64,000 nt of DNA from Comamonas suwonensis. GTDB lineage: Bacteria > Pseudomonadota > Gammaproteobacteria > Burkholderiales > Burkholderiaceae_C. The first letter of the stretch is position 1; each line of letters begins with the position of its first letter. Positions 25,241 through 33,216 of the stretch are shown piece by piece. The notes beneath the pieces are model-generated. The model saw only the letters and a program-made list of their open reading frames with translations. It was not told where the DNA came from and searched no databases. The translations under genes were made by a program, and so were the position numbers. The stretch is taken from assembly GCF_012844455.2 (NCBI RefSeq), contig NZ_JABBCQ020000008.1, positions 62,001 to 126,000 of the forward strand, written 5' to 3'.

Positions 25241-26146
25241 ATGAAGTACGAAGACATCGCTCAGGATATGAAGGGCCTGCTTGGCGCCCATGCCGACGCT
25301 CCACCCAGTCGCCGCGCTGCGTTGAGGGCCGCGCTGGGCGCGGGACTTGGCGTGGGTTATGCCAGCGTGGCCGGGCCGGTGATGGCACAGACGGCGATCA
25401 AGACCTCTGCCGAGGGCCTGACGGCGGGCGAGGTGAGTATTGATGTCCACGGCTTCAAGCTGCCAGCCTATCGCGCCGCGCCTGCGGGCAAAAAGAATCT
25501 GCCGGTGGTGCTGGTGATTTCTGAAATCTTTGGGGTGCATGAATACATTGCAGATACCTGCCGCCGACTGGCACGCGCAGGCTATATGGCGATTGCGCCA
25601 GATTTGTTTGTACGCCAGGGCGACCCCATGGCCTATGGCGAGATGGCCAAGCTGATGAGCGAGGTGATTGCCAAGGTGCCTGATGCGCAGGCGATGGGTG
25701 ATCTGGATGCGGCGGTGCAATGGGCCAGTGCCAATGGAGGCGATGTGAGCAAACTGGCCATTACCGGTTTTTGCTGGGGTGGACGCATTACCTGGCTGTA
25801 TGCCGCGCATGGCCCGGTCAAGGCGGCCGTGGCCTGGTATGGGCGTCTGCAGGGTAACAAGAATGAGCTGCAGCCCACGTATCCGATTGATCTGGTTGCG
25901 AAGCTCAAGGCCCCGGTGCTGGGTCTGTATGGCGGCAAGGACACGGGCATTCCGCAAGAGTCGGTCGATGCGATGAAGGCCGCACTCAAGAGCGGATCTG
26001 CGGCGGCCAAGGCTTCTGAGTTTGTGATCTACCCCGATGCGCCCCATGCTTTTCATGCGGATTACCGTCCCAGCTACCGTGAGCAGGCGGCGCAGGACGG
26101 ATGGGCGCACATGCTGAGCTGGTTCCAGAAGCAAGGCGTGGCCTGA
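25241..26146 (+). CDS. Dienelactone hydrolase family protein with Tat-like signal
   Basis: A 301-residue alpha/beta hydrolase of the dienelactone hydrolase (DLH) family, which opens dienelactones or related lactones and esters. The triad is visible: nucleophile C178 in GFCWGGR, D234 in GGKDTG and H269 in DAPHAF. Unlike cytoplasmic catabolic DLHs it has a 50-residue N-terminal extension with SRRAALRAALG and a cleavage-like PVMAQ, that is, a probable twin-arginine signal. GAGGAGG 4 bases before the ATG supports the start. It is not in a catabolic cluster, so substrate is unknown. Confidence 0.88.
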   Translation: MKYEDIAQDMKGLLGAHADAPPSRRAALRAALGAGLGVGYASVAGPVMAQTAIKTSAEGLTAGEVSIDVHGFKLPAYRAAPAGKKNLPVVLVISEIFGVHEYIADTCRRLARAGYMAIAPDLFVRQGDPMAYGEMAKLMSEVIAKVPDAQAMGDLDAAVQWASANGGDVSKLAITGFCWGGRITWLYAAHGPVKAAVAWYGRLQGNKNELQPTYPIDLVAKLKAPVLGLYGGKDTGIPQESVDAMKAALKSGSAAAKASEFVIYPDAPHAFHADYRPSYREQAAQDGWAHMLSWFQKQGVA

Positions 26147-26164
26147 TTTTGTGATCGGGGGGGT

Positions 26165-26270
26165 TGACAGCTTTGCTAAGGTGAAAGAAGTCCCGGGGCG
26201 TGATCCATGCATGATGCGCAACCGGGGCTGACGGTATGGGGATAGTCAGATGGAGCCGCTCAGGCTGTCA
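26165..26270 (+). promoter_or_regulatory. Possible structured leader of the ZIP transporter gene
   Basis: TGACAGCTT (26165-26173) can pair with AGGCTGTCA (26262-26270), closing a loop of about 90 bases with two inner hairpins: AGTCCCGG with CCGGGGCT (26189-26229) and CTGAC with GTCAG (26228-26249). These two compete over two bases. The fold ends 59 bases before the ZIP start. It resembles a junction-type leader RNA, but I recognise no known riboswitch core. Confidence 0.35.
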
Positions 26271-26329
26271 CATTCTGCGAAAATCCCCGTGTTTCGCCTG
26301 TAAAGGTTGCAGTTAAGCCACATAAAGCT

Positions 26330-27241
26330 ATGACATTGGTAGCAATTATTCTGGCCACCCTGGCTGCTGGTATCGGCAGTGTCTGGGTGGCCGCGTTGTT
26401 AATGAGCCTCGGAGGAGGTCGCACGCCCGGGGTCATGCCTCAGCGCCTGCTCAGCCTTGCTGCGGGCGCATTGCTGGCTACGGCCTTCATGCATTTGTTG
26501 CCCGAAGCGTTTGAAAGCCACGGCAAGGCGCACGACCTGTTTGTGGTGCTGTTGGTCGGGCTGGTGTTTTTCTTTCTGCTGTCCAAGGCCGAGTTGTGGC
26601 ACCACGGCCATGAGCATTCGCATGGTCATGACCACGGACATGTGGATGCGCATGAGCAGGGCGATCATTCGCATGATCACCACGAGTCTCATGGTCACGC
26701 GCATACCAAGGGCGGCTGGGCCATTCTGACGGGCGACAGCGTGCATTGCTTTGGCGATGGGGTGCTGATTGCATCGGCCTTCATGGCGGATATTCGTCTG
26801 GGTCTGATTGCCGCTTTGTCGGTACTGGCTCACGAAGTGCCTCACCACATGGGTGACATCGTGGTGCTGCGCCAGTCCAGCAGCAACCGCCGCGTGGCCT
26901 TGATCAAAGTGTCCATGGCCGGGGCCGTGACCACGCTGGGCGGTGTGGCGGGCTACTTCCTTATCGGCCAGCTGCATGATTTGCTGCCGTACTTTCTGAC
27001 GATTGCATCGAGCAGCTTTATCTATGTGGCCCTGGCTGACTTGATTCCTCAGCTGCAAAAACGGTTGAGTGCCAAAGAAACGGCTGCGCAAGTCTTCTGG
27101 CTGCTGGTGGGCATTGTGGTGGTGACGGTGATGAGTGGTGCGGCCCACAATCATGCGCATGATCACGAACATGACCATGCACATGAAGGCGTACCAGAGG
27201 CCGTGCATTCACACGATGCCGAGAAAAAACACACGCATTGA
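26330..27241 (+). CDS. ZIP family divalent metal transporter
   Basis: A 303-residue membrane transporter, probably for zinc, manganese or iron uptake across the inner membrane. It has eight predicted helices, a cytosolic histidine-rich loop (about residues 87-125, many HGH and HDH repeats) and a second His-rich tail (HNHAHDHEHDHAHE). The metal path is seen in HCFGDGVLIASAF and the following ALSVLAHEVPHHMGD, the core HEVPHHMGD being diagnostic of ZIP proteins. The His-rich segments suggest metal sensing or buffering. Preceded by a structured leader and followed by a strong bidirectional terminator. Confidence 0.92.
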   Translation: MTLVAIILATLAAGIGSVWVAALLMSLGGGRTPGVMPQRLLSLAAGALLATAFMHLLPEAFESHGKAHDLFVVLLVGLVFFFLLSKAELWHHGHEHSHGHDHGHVDAHEQGDHSHDHHESHGHAHTKGGWAILTGDSVHCFGDGVLIASAFMADIRLGLIAALSVLAHEVPHHMGDIVVLRQSSSNRRVALIKVSMAGAVTTLGGVAGYFLIGQLHDLLPYFLTIASSSFIYVALADLIPQLQKRLSAKETAAQVFWLLVGIVVVTVMSGAAHNHAHDHEHDHAHEGVPEAVHSHDAEKKHTH

Positions 27242-27253
27242 TAGCGCGTCCCA

Positions 27254-27299
27254 CCCCCAATAAAAAACCGGCTCGATGAGGCCGGTTTTTTATTGGGGG
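27254..27299. terminator. Bidirectional terminator between ZIP and LytTR genes
   Basis: A perfect 19-bp inverted repeat (27254-27272 with 27281-27299; core AAAAAACCGGC / GCCGGTTTTTT) with an 8-base loop. A- and T-runs on either side allow termination in both directions. Confidence 0.93.
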
Positions 27300-27309
27300 G
27301 AGAAGCGGG

Positions 27310-28047
27310 TCAAGCCCCGTCTTTGAGTTCGATCTTGACGAGCGCCAGCTGGCGGCGCGAGACGGGCAGCAGTTCTGGTATGCCTTGCAGGCGCAGGCCC
27401 CAGCCTTCGCCTTCCTCGGGGTCGTCATATTTTTCCAGCCCGCGCAGGGCGGCACGCAGCACCAGTGCGTTGCGGTGAATGCGCAGAAACTGCTCGCAGT
27501 GGCGGGTTTCGAGATCGGCCAGCGCGCCATCCAGAATGTAGTTGCGCTGCACGGTGCGCACGGTGATGTATTTTTGCTCGGCCTTGAGGTAGCGCACTTC
27601 AGACAGCGGCAGCCGCAGCGTGCCGCCGCGCTCTTGAATCAGCAGTACGGGGCCGCTTTCCACCACGCTTCGGGTGCTGAGCGCGCGCTCTGCTTTTTGC
27701 AGGGATTGCTGCAGGCGCTCCAGTCGCACAGGCTTGGTCAGGTAGTCCACGGCATCGAGCTCAAAGGCTTGCACGGCGTGGTTGGCGTGGGCCGTCACAA
27801 ACACAATGGCGGGCGGGTTGGGCATGCTGCTCAGCGTCTGCGCAAACTGCAGGCCGTCCTGGCCGGGCATGTGAATATCCAGCAGCACCAGCTGCACGTG
27901 CGTGGGCTGTGCAGCTTGCAAAAGGCGCAGGGCTTGCTGGGCATCGGCTGCTTCTTGCACCGGATGCGGGCCATGGGCGCAGTCGCTCAGCAGAGTACGT
28001 AGCCTTCCCCGGGCCAGAGCTTCGTCATCAACAATCAGAATGTGCAT
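27310..28047 (-). CDS. LytTR-family response regulator (AlgR/LytR type)
   Basis: A 245-residue regulator with an N-terminal receiver domain (MHILIVDDEA start, phospho-acceptor D57 in LLDIHMPG) and a C-terminal LytTR DNA-binding domain (about 140-245, with VRYLKAEQKYITVRT and LRIHRNALV). It is the partner of the histidine kinase 18 bases upstream. In Pseudomonas the AlgR/FimS pair controls type IV pili and alginate; the targets here cannot be inferred from neighbours. Confidence 0.93.
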   Translation of the reverse strand: MHILIVDDEALARGRLRTLLSDCAHGPHPVQEAADAQQALRLLQAAQPTHVQLVLLDIHMPGQDGLQFAQTLSSMPNPPAIVFVTAHANHAVQAFELDAVDYLTKPVRLERLQQSLQKAERALSTRSVVESGPVLLIQERGGTLRLPLSEVRYLKAEQKYITVRTVQRNYILDGALADLETRHCEQFLRIHRNALVLRAALRGLEKYDDPEEGEGWGLRLQGIPELLPVSRRQLALVKIELKDGA

Positions 28048-28065
28048 GGCGCGATTCTCCCGGGT

Positions 28066-29094
28066 TTAAGCGGTCTGCGGCAAAGGCACGCTCAGGCGCA
28101 CCACATACAGCCCGTCGCGCGCGCGGGCGCTGAAGCTGCCTTGCAGATCGTGCAGCAGCGACAGTCTGGCCCTGACGTTATCCAGCGCAATGCCGTTGCC
28201 TGAGGTCGAAGAGGCCGACGGCGTGGGCGGTATGGTGTTGATGATTTGAATCAAGGCCTCGTTGCCCCGCTTTTCCGTGCGCACCTGCAGCTTGCCGCCA
28301 CGCGGGTTGGGCTCCACGCCGTGGCGAATGGCGTTTTCAACCAGGGGTTGCAGCAGCAGCGGTGGCAGCAGTGCACTGTGCACGTTTTCGTCCAGTTGCC
28401 ACTGAATTTGCAGGCGCTCGCCAAAGCGCACCTGCTCTATGGACAGGTAGCGCTGGGCCAGCTCAATCTCTTGCGCCAGCGTGGTGGTGAGATTGGGCTC
28501 GGCCAGCGCGTAGCGAAACAGGTCGCTCAAATCTTCCAGCAGCGCCTCGGCCTTGGCTGGTTCGGCGCGCACCAGAGCGATGGCGCTGTTGAGGGTGTTG
28601 AACAGAAAGTGCGGGCGTATGCGCGATTGCAGCTCGGTCAGGCGGGCCTGTGTCTGCGCGGGCGTGTTGCCGCGAGCGCGTAGTACCAGCGCTGTCACCA
28701 GCAAGGCGGCCAGCAGGCCGCCGGTGACTGCGCTGGCCAGCCAGGGGGCTTTTCCAATGCCGACAAACTCCAGCATTGCGCAGGCATAAAGCCCGGCAAG
28801 CGCGCCCAGCAGAACCCCTGCCAGATATTGGCCGCGTGTGCCCAGCCGCTGCAACTGGTGCTTGAGGCTGCAGGCCGTAATCAGCCAGACCAGGGTGCCG
28901 GGCAGGCAGGCACCGGTGAGCAGGGCGGCGGAGGAAAACCACTCCCAGATTGAATCCGCACCGTAAATAGCGACGGTGGCCACCACAACTTGCACAAACA
29001 GCACGGCACGCAGCACCACGCCGGCATTGCAGGCATCAAACACCAGCGCGCTGCGTGGCGAGAGGGGGTGAGCGGTGACAGGGGAAATGGGCAC
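28066..29094 (-). CDS. Sensor histidine kinase, LytS/AlgZ (HisKA-7TM-like) type
   Basis: A 342-residue membrane kinase with four predicted helices (about 27-140) and a cytosolic His_kinase domain. The phospho-acceptor H162 is in IRPHFLFNTLNS, and the ATP-binding site has PLVENAIRHGVEP. There is no recognisable extracellular sensor domain, as in AlgZ/FimS. It probably phosphorylates the LytTR regulator coded 18 bases downstream in the same operon. Confidence 0.92.
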   Translation of the reverse strand: MPISPVTAHPLSPRSALVFDACNAGVVLRAVLFVQVVVATVAIYGADSIWEWFSSAALLTGACLPGTLVWLITACSLKHQLQRLGTRGQYLAGVLLGALAGLYACAMLEFVGIGKAPWLASAVTGGLLAALLVTALVLRARGNTPAQTQARLTELQSRIRPHFLFNTLNSAIALVRAEPAKAEALLEDLSDLFRYALAEPNLTTTLAQEIELAQRYLSIEQVRFGERLQIQWQLDENVHSALLPPLLLQPLVENAIRHGVEPNPRGGKLQVRTEKRGNEALIQIINTIPPTPSASSTSGNGIALDNVRARLSLLHDLQGSFSARARDGLYVVRLSVPLPQTA

Positions 29095-29223
29095 AGGCTG
29101 TTTGAAGCGGGATGATGCCTTGGATTATTGGCCGATAGCCTTGCGTGCAGGCGCAATCAGACCCTTGTCAGCCCGATATGTGTCGGTTTGTTGCATCAGC
29201 CCTTGCGCTGCCGCAGTACTTGG

Positions 29224-30180
29224 TTAAGCGGTTTTCACGGCCTTGAAGCGTTTGAGCGACCAGACCACGCCAGCCAGAATCAGAGCTATAGGCGCCAGCT
29301 CGCTGGCCTGCGGCAGGCGTTGCTCATACAGGTAGTGGTAGGCCAGTGCAAATAGCGTCTCAAACACCAGCAACTGACCGACAAAGGTGATGGGCAGGCG
29401 CTCGCTGGCGGCATTCCACATCCAGTTGCCCAGCCATGACGAAAAGATGGCTACAGCCAGATTCAGCAGCCAGAACATCTGCCAGCGCGCGGGTGCAATG
29501 GTGGGTACATCGGCGTGGGCATCGGTCTCGGGCGACATCAGCCACAGCAAGGCCCAGAGCAGGGCGCTGATCAGGCCCACCACCAATCCCCACAGCGTGG
29601 ACCATTGCGTGCCATTGAACTGGCTTTGCGCCAGATAGCGGGTGTTGTCCAGCGCATAGCGGCTCCAGCAGATCACGGCCAGAACTGCCAGCAGCACGCC
29701 CAGCAGATAGCGGCTCTGGCTGCCCTCAGGCACCGCAGTCAATGCGTGGGCGTTGATGAGCACAATGCCGGCCAGAATCAGTGCTATGGGTGCCAGCATG
29801 CGGCGCAGCGGAATCGCACCGCTGGTGTTGCGGCCCAGTAGTGGCACGGTGACAGGCACCAGCCCCACGATCAGCGATGTGACGGCCATGCCAATCCACT
29901 GCACCGAGGTGGCGACGAGTGCGAAATACACCACGTTGCCGGTCAGGGCCAGCCAGATCAGGTGCCAGATGTCGGCTTTTTTCAGCTTGGGCAGCAGTTG
30001 AGCCGCCTGAGGCAAAAAAATAAACAGGGCCACCACGCCATACAGCACGAAGCGGCCAAAGGTGATCTGCAGCGGAGAGAACTCCGGCAGCATGGCCGGA
30101 ACCAGAAAAATAGCGCCCCAGAGCGCGCAGGCGGCCAGCGCAAAGCCAAAGCCAGAAATCAGGGAGGAACGGGAGTGCAT
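29224..30180 (-). CDS. EamA-family (DMT) transporter
   Basis: A 318-residue protein with ten predicted helices in two EamA repeats, a drug/metabolite transporter. GFGFALAACALWGAIFLVP starts the first repeat and LAVAIFSSWLGNWMWNAAS lies in the second. The ATG at 30178-30180 (MHSRSSL) is used; the upstream frame reads through Arg/Ser-rich sequence without similarity. It is divergent from argH. Substrate unknown. Confidence 0.9.
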   Translation of the reverse strand: MHSRSSLISGFGFALAACALWGAIFLVPAMLPEFSPLQITFGRFVLYGVVALFIFLPQAAQLLPKLKKADIWHLIWLALTGNVVYFALVATSVQWIGMAVTSLIVGLVPVTVPLLGRNTSGAIPLRRMLAPIALILAGIVLINAHALTAVPEGSQSRYLLGVLLAVLAVICWSRYALDNTRYLAQSQFNGTQWSTLWGLVVGLISALLWALLWLMSPETDAHADVPTIAPARWQMFWLLNLAVAIFSSWLGNWMWNAASERLPITFVGQLLVFETLFALAYHYLYEQRLPQASELAPIALILAGVVWSLKRFKAVKTA

Positions 30181-30519
30181 GCTGGGGCGGCGCACAGTCC
30201 TTGAAGGCTGCGGCCAGTGAGAAAGAAAGCGAAGACGGCGCGATTTTCTGCGCAAGTCAAAAACCAGAGCACAGCAGCCAGATTCACAGGATTTAGGTTG
30301 AATTGCCTTGTAACGCTTATGTATAAAGCGATTGAAGCTATTGAAATATGAGGAATTGCGTGGTGAAAGCTGCTTTGTCGCAGTTGAAGGCAATGGCTCT
30401 GGGCTTGTCTGGCACTGCGGGCGAGTCAGGCCGATAAAATCCCTGTTTCTGCTTTGCACAGCTGCCGCACTCATCTTCTGAATTGACGGCCTGTGGTTTT
30501 ACGGGATTGCTGTCCTTAC
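30181..30519. other. Intergenic region between EamA transporter and argH
   Basis: This 339-base divergent gap is AT-richer than the genes around it. GATAAAAT at about 30434 is a plausible -10 for argH, leaving a leader of about 75 bases. I see no gene, known riboswitch or clear ArgR box. Confidence 0.4.
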
Positions 30520-31986
30520 ATGTCTACATCTGCTCCTTCGCACAACCAGCTCGACACCAAGGCCGAGGCCTGGTCTGCCCTGTTCTCTGAACCCATGAGC
30601 GACCTGGTCAAGCGCTACACCTCCAGCGTGTTCTTTGATAAGCGCATGTGGCAGGCCGACATTCAGGGCTCTCTGGCCCATGCCGAAATGCTTTCGGCCC
30701 AGAAGATCATTGGCACTGACGACTTTGCCTCGATCCAGAAGGGCATGGCGCAGATCACTTCGGAAATCGAAGCTGGCAGCTTCGAATGGAAGCTGGATCT
30801 GGAAGACGTGCACCTGAACATCGAAGCGCGCCTGACCGCGCTGGTGGGTGATGCGGGCAAGCGCTTGCATACCGGTCGCAGCCGTAACGACCAGGTCGCA
30901 ACCGACGTGCGCCTGTGGCTGCGCGGCGAAATCGACCTGATTGAAGGCCTGCTCAAAGAGCTGCAACTGTCGCTGGTGGAAGTGGCAGCCAAGAATGTGG
31001 ATGTGATCCTGCCCGGTTTCACCCACCTGCAAGTGGCCCAGCCCGTGAGTTTTGGCCACCACATGCTGGCTTATGTCGAGATGTTCAAGCGTGACGCCGA
31101 GCGCATGCTGGACGTGCGCAAGCGTGTGAATGTGCTGCCGTTGGGCTCGGCCGCTCTGGCCGGCACCACCTACCCGCTGGACCGCGAACGCGTGGCCAAG
31201 ACATTGGGCATGGTGAATGACCAAGGCGAAGCCTGCGTGTCGCAAAACTCGCTGGATGGCGTGTCTGACCGGGACTTCGCCATTGAATTCACCGCCGCCG
31301 CCTCGCTGTGCATGGTGCACGTGAGCCGTCTGTCGGAAGAGCTGATCATCTGGATGAGCCAGAACTTTGGCTTCATCAAGATTGCCGACCGCTTCACCAC
31401 CGGCTCGTCCATCATGCCCCAGAAGAAGAACCCCGATGTGCCCGAGCTGGCACGCGGCAAGACCGGCCGTGTGGTCGGTCACCTGATGGGCCTGATCACC
31501 CTGATGAAGGGCCAGCCCTTGGCCTACAACAAGGACAACCAGGAAGACAAGGAGCCGCTGTTCGACACCGTCGATACGCTCAAGGACACGCTGCGCATCT
31601 TTGCCGAGATGATTGGCGGTCAGCTCAACCCTGCCACCGGCACCAAGGAAGGCGGTATCACCGTCAATGCCGAGAACATGCGCGCTGCCGCCTTGAAGGG
31701 CTACGCCACCGCCACCGATCTGGCCGACTATCTGGTCAAGAAAGGTTTGCCTTTCCGTGACGCCCACGAAACCGTGGCCCACGCCGTGAAGCTGGCCACC
31801 ATGAAGGGCGTGGACCTGACCGAGCTGCCGCTGGCAGAGCTGCAGGCCTTTAACCCCAACATCGAAGCCGATGTGTTCGAGGCGTTGAGCCTTGAAGGTT
31901 CGCTGAATGCCCGCAATACGCTGGGCGGCACGGCTCCGGCTCAGGTGCGTATCCAGCTGGCCAAGCATCAGGCTCGTTTGGCTTGA
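30520..31986 (+). CDS. argH: Argininosuccinate lyase
   Basis: A 488-residue fumarase/aspartase-superfamily enzyme that splits argininosuccinate to arginine and fumarate, the last step of arginine synthesis. The signature [11 protein letters not shown] begins at about residue 295, and [13 protein letters not shown] and [11 protein letters not shown] are the other active-site blocks. The length is slightly above usual (about 460) because of a 20-residue N-terminal extension. The ATG at 30520 is preferred to a start at 30493. It is monocistronic with a terminator at 32023. Confidence 0.97.
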   Translation: MSTSAPSHNQLDTKAEAWSALFSEPMSDLVKRYTSSVFFDKRMWQADIQGSLAHAEMLSAQKIIGTDDFASIQKGMAQITSEIEAGSFEWKLDLEDVHLNIEARLTALVGDAGKRLHTGRSRNDQVATDVRLWLRGEIDLIEGLLKELQLSLVEVAAKNVDVILPGFTHLQVAQPVSFGHHMLAYVEMFKRDAERMLDVRKRVNVLPLGSAALAGTTYPLDRERVAKTLGMVNDQGEACVSQNSLDGVSDRDFAIEFTAAASLCMVHVSRLSEELIIWMSQNFGFIKIADRFTTGSSIMPQKKNPDVPELARGKTGRVVGHLMGLITLMKGQPLAYNKDNQEDKEPLFDTVDTLKDTLRIFAEMIGGQLNPATGTKEGGITVNAENMRAAALKGYATATDLADYLVKKGLPFRDAHETVAHAVKLATMKGVDLTELPLAELQAFNPNIEADVFEALSLEGSLNARNTLGGTAPAQVRIQLAKHQARLA

Positions 31987-32022
31987 TGACTCGCCGCACT
32001 GTGGCGTAACGATAACGCCTTG

Positions 32023-32046
32023 AAAGCGCCCTTTGCCGGGCGCTTT
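32023..32046 (+). terminator. Terminator after argH
   Basis: AAAGCGCCC and GGGCGCTTT pair perfectly around 6 bases and run into TTTTGTTTT, 36 bases after the argH stop. Confidence 0.9.
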
Positions 32047-32084
32047 TGTTTTGGTTAGGCTCAAAAAATACAAGGAGAAAACAC

Positions 32085-33065
32085 ATGACGCAATCTCGTC
32101 GTCAACTGCTCAAGGCCGGTGTGGGGGCTGCTGCAGCATCGGCTCTGGGTTCGGTGGCCTGGGCTTCGTCGGGGCAGCCCATTCGCATTCTGGTGGGCTT
32201 TCCGCCCGGTGGCGGATCGGATGCGATTGCACGTCTGCTGGCTGAAAAGCTCAAGGATGAACTGGGCGGTGTGACGGTGGTCGTGGACAACCGCCCCGGC
32301 GCTGGCGGCCAGATTGCGGCGCAGTTGCTCAAGGCCGCGCCTGCCGATGGTCATACGCTGTTTCTCACGCATGACCACACCATTTCCATCCTGCCCCAGG
32401 TTGTGAAGAAGCCCGGCTTCGATCCGCAGCAGGACTTTATTCCCGTGGCAGGCATTGCCACGTTTGTGAATGCGCTGGCGGTTTCCAGCAACACGCCAGG
32501 CAAGAATTTGGCCGAGTACGTGGCATGGCTCAAGGCCAACCCCAAGCGCGGCACGATTGGTATACCAGCTCCGGCCTCCACGCCAGAGTTCCTGGTCAAA
32601 ATTCTGACGGACCACTACAAGCTCGATCTGGTGGCTGCTCCGTACCGCGGCAGTGCCCCGCTGCTGGGAGACATGCTGGGCAATCAGATTCCGGCAGGCA
32701 TCGCATCGGTGCCTGACTTCATGGAGAACCACAAGGCCGGCAAGCTGCGCGTGATCAGCGTGCTGGGGGCCAAGCGTCAGGCATCGATGCCCGATGTGCC
32801 CACGCTGCTGGAGCAGGGCATCAAGGGTTTTGAAGAGCTGCCTTACTACGGCATCTTTGCGCCCAAGGGTGTGCCGCAGGCGTTTGTGGATCGTTTTTCG
32901 GCCGCCGTAGGCAACGTGCTTAAGCAGCGTGACGTTTACGCGCAACTGACGGCCTTGGGTCTTACAGTGGGATATATGAATCCCGCACAGCTGGCGGCCA
33001 GAGAGACCGCCTATACCCGCGTTTGGACCGGTATCATTCAGCGCAGTGGGTTCCAGCCGCAGTAA
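32085..33065 (+). CDS. Bug/TctC-family tripartite tricarboxylate transporter receptor
   Basis: A 326-residue periplasmic solute-binding protein of the Bug family, expanded in Burkholderiales and binding carboxylates or other small acids. The N-terminus has a twin-arginine signal (SRRQLLKAG) cleaved near AWASS. ILVGFPPGGGSDAIAR and VDNRPGAGGQIAA are family hallmarks. No TctA/TctB membrane genes are nearby, usual for orphan Bug receptors. AAGGAG 8 bases before the ATG supports the start. Confidence 0.93.
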   Translation: MTQSRRQLLKAGVGAAAASALGSVAWASSGQPIRILVGFPPGGGSDAIARLLAEKLKDELGGVTVVVDNRPGAGGQIAAQLLKAAPADGHTLFLTHDHTISILPQVVKKPGFDPQQDFIPVAGIATFVNALAVSSNTPGKNLAEYVAWLKANPKRGTIGIPAPASTPEFLVKILTDHYKLDLVAAPYRGSAPLLGDMLGNQIPAGIASVPDFMENHKAGKLRVISVLGAKRQASMPDVPTLLEQGIKGFEELPYYGIFAPKGVPQAFVDRFSAAVGNVLKQRDVYAQLTALGLTVGYMNPAQLAARETAYTRVWTGIIQRSGFQPQ

Positions 33066-33087
33066 TTTGCGCTTGCAGTACATGCTC

Positions 33088-33121
33088 AAAGCCCTGCTCA
33101 CTTGTGAGGCAGGGCTTTTTT
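33088..33121 (+). terminator. Terminator after the Bug receptor gene
   Basis: AAAGCCCTGC and GCAGGGCTTT pair, extended by TCAC/GTGA, and run into seven T, 23 bases after the stop. Confidence 0.92.
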
Positions 33122-33179
33122 GTTGCTGCACTTGCCGTGCTGCCTTGATGGATTCCAGACTCCAGATTCAAACAGCCAG

Positions 33180-33201
33180 AGCAGGTCTTGGGCCTGCTTT
33201 T
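33180..33201 (+). terminator. Second terminator-like hairpin, in the A2M leader
   Basis: AGCAGGTC (33180-33187) pairs with GGCCTGCT (33191-33198) around TTG, with T following, only 16 bases before the alpha-2-macroglobulin start. It could be a leader structure affecting translation or a back-up terminator. Confidence 0.4.
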
Positions 33202-33216
33202 AAAAAGGATGACTGT

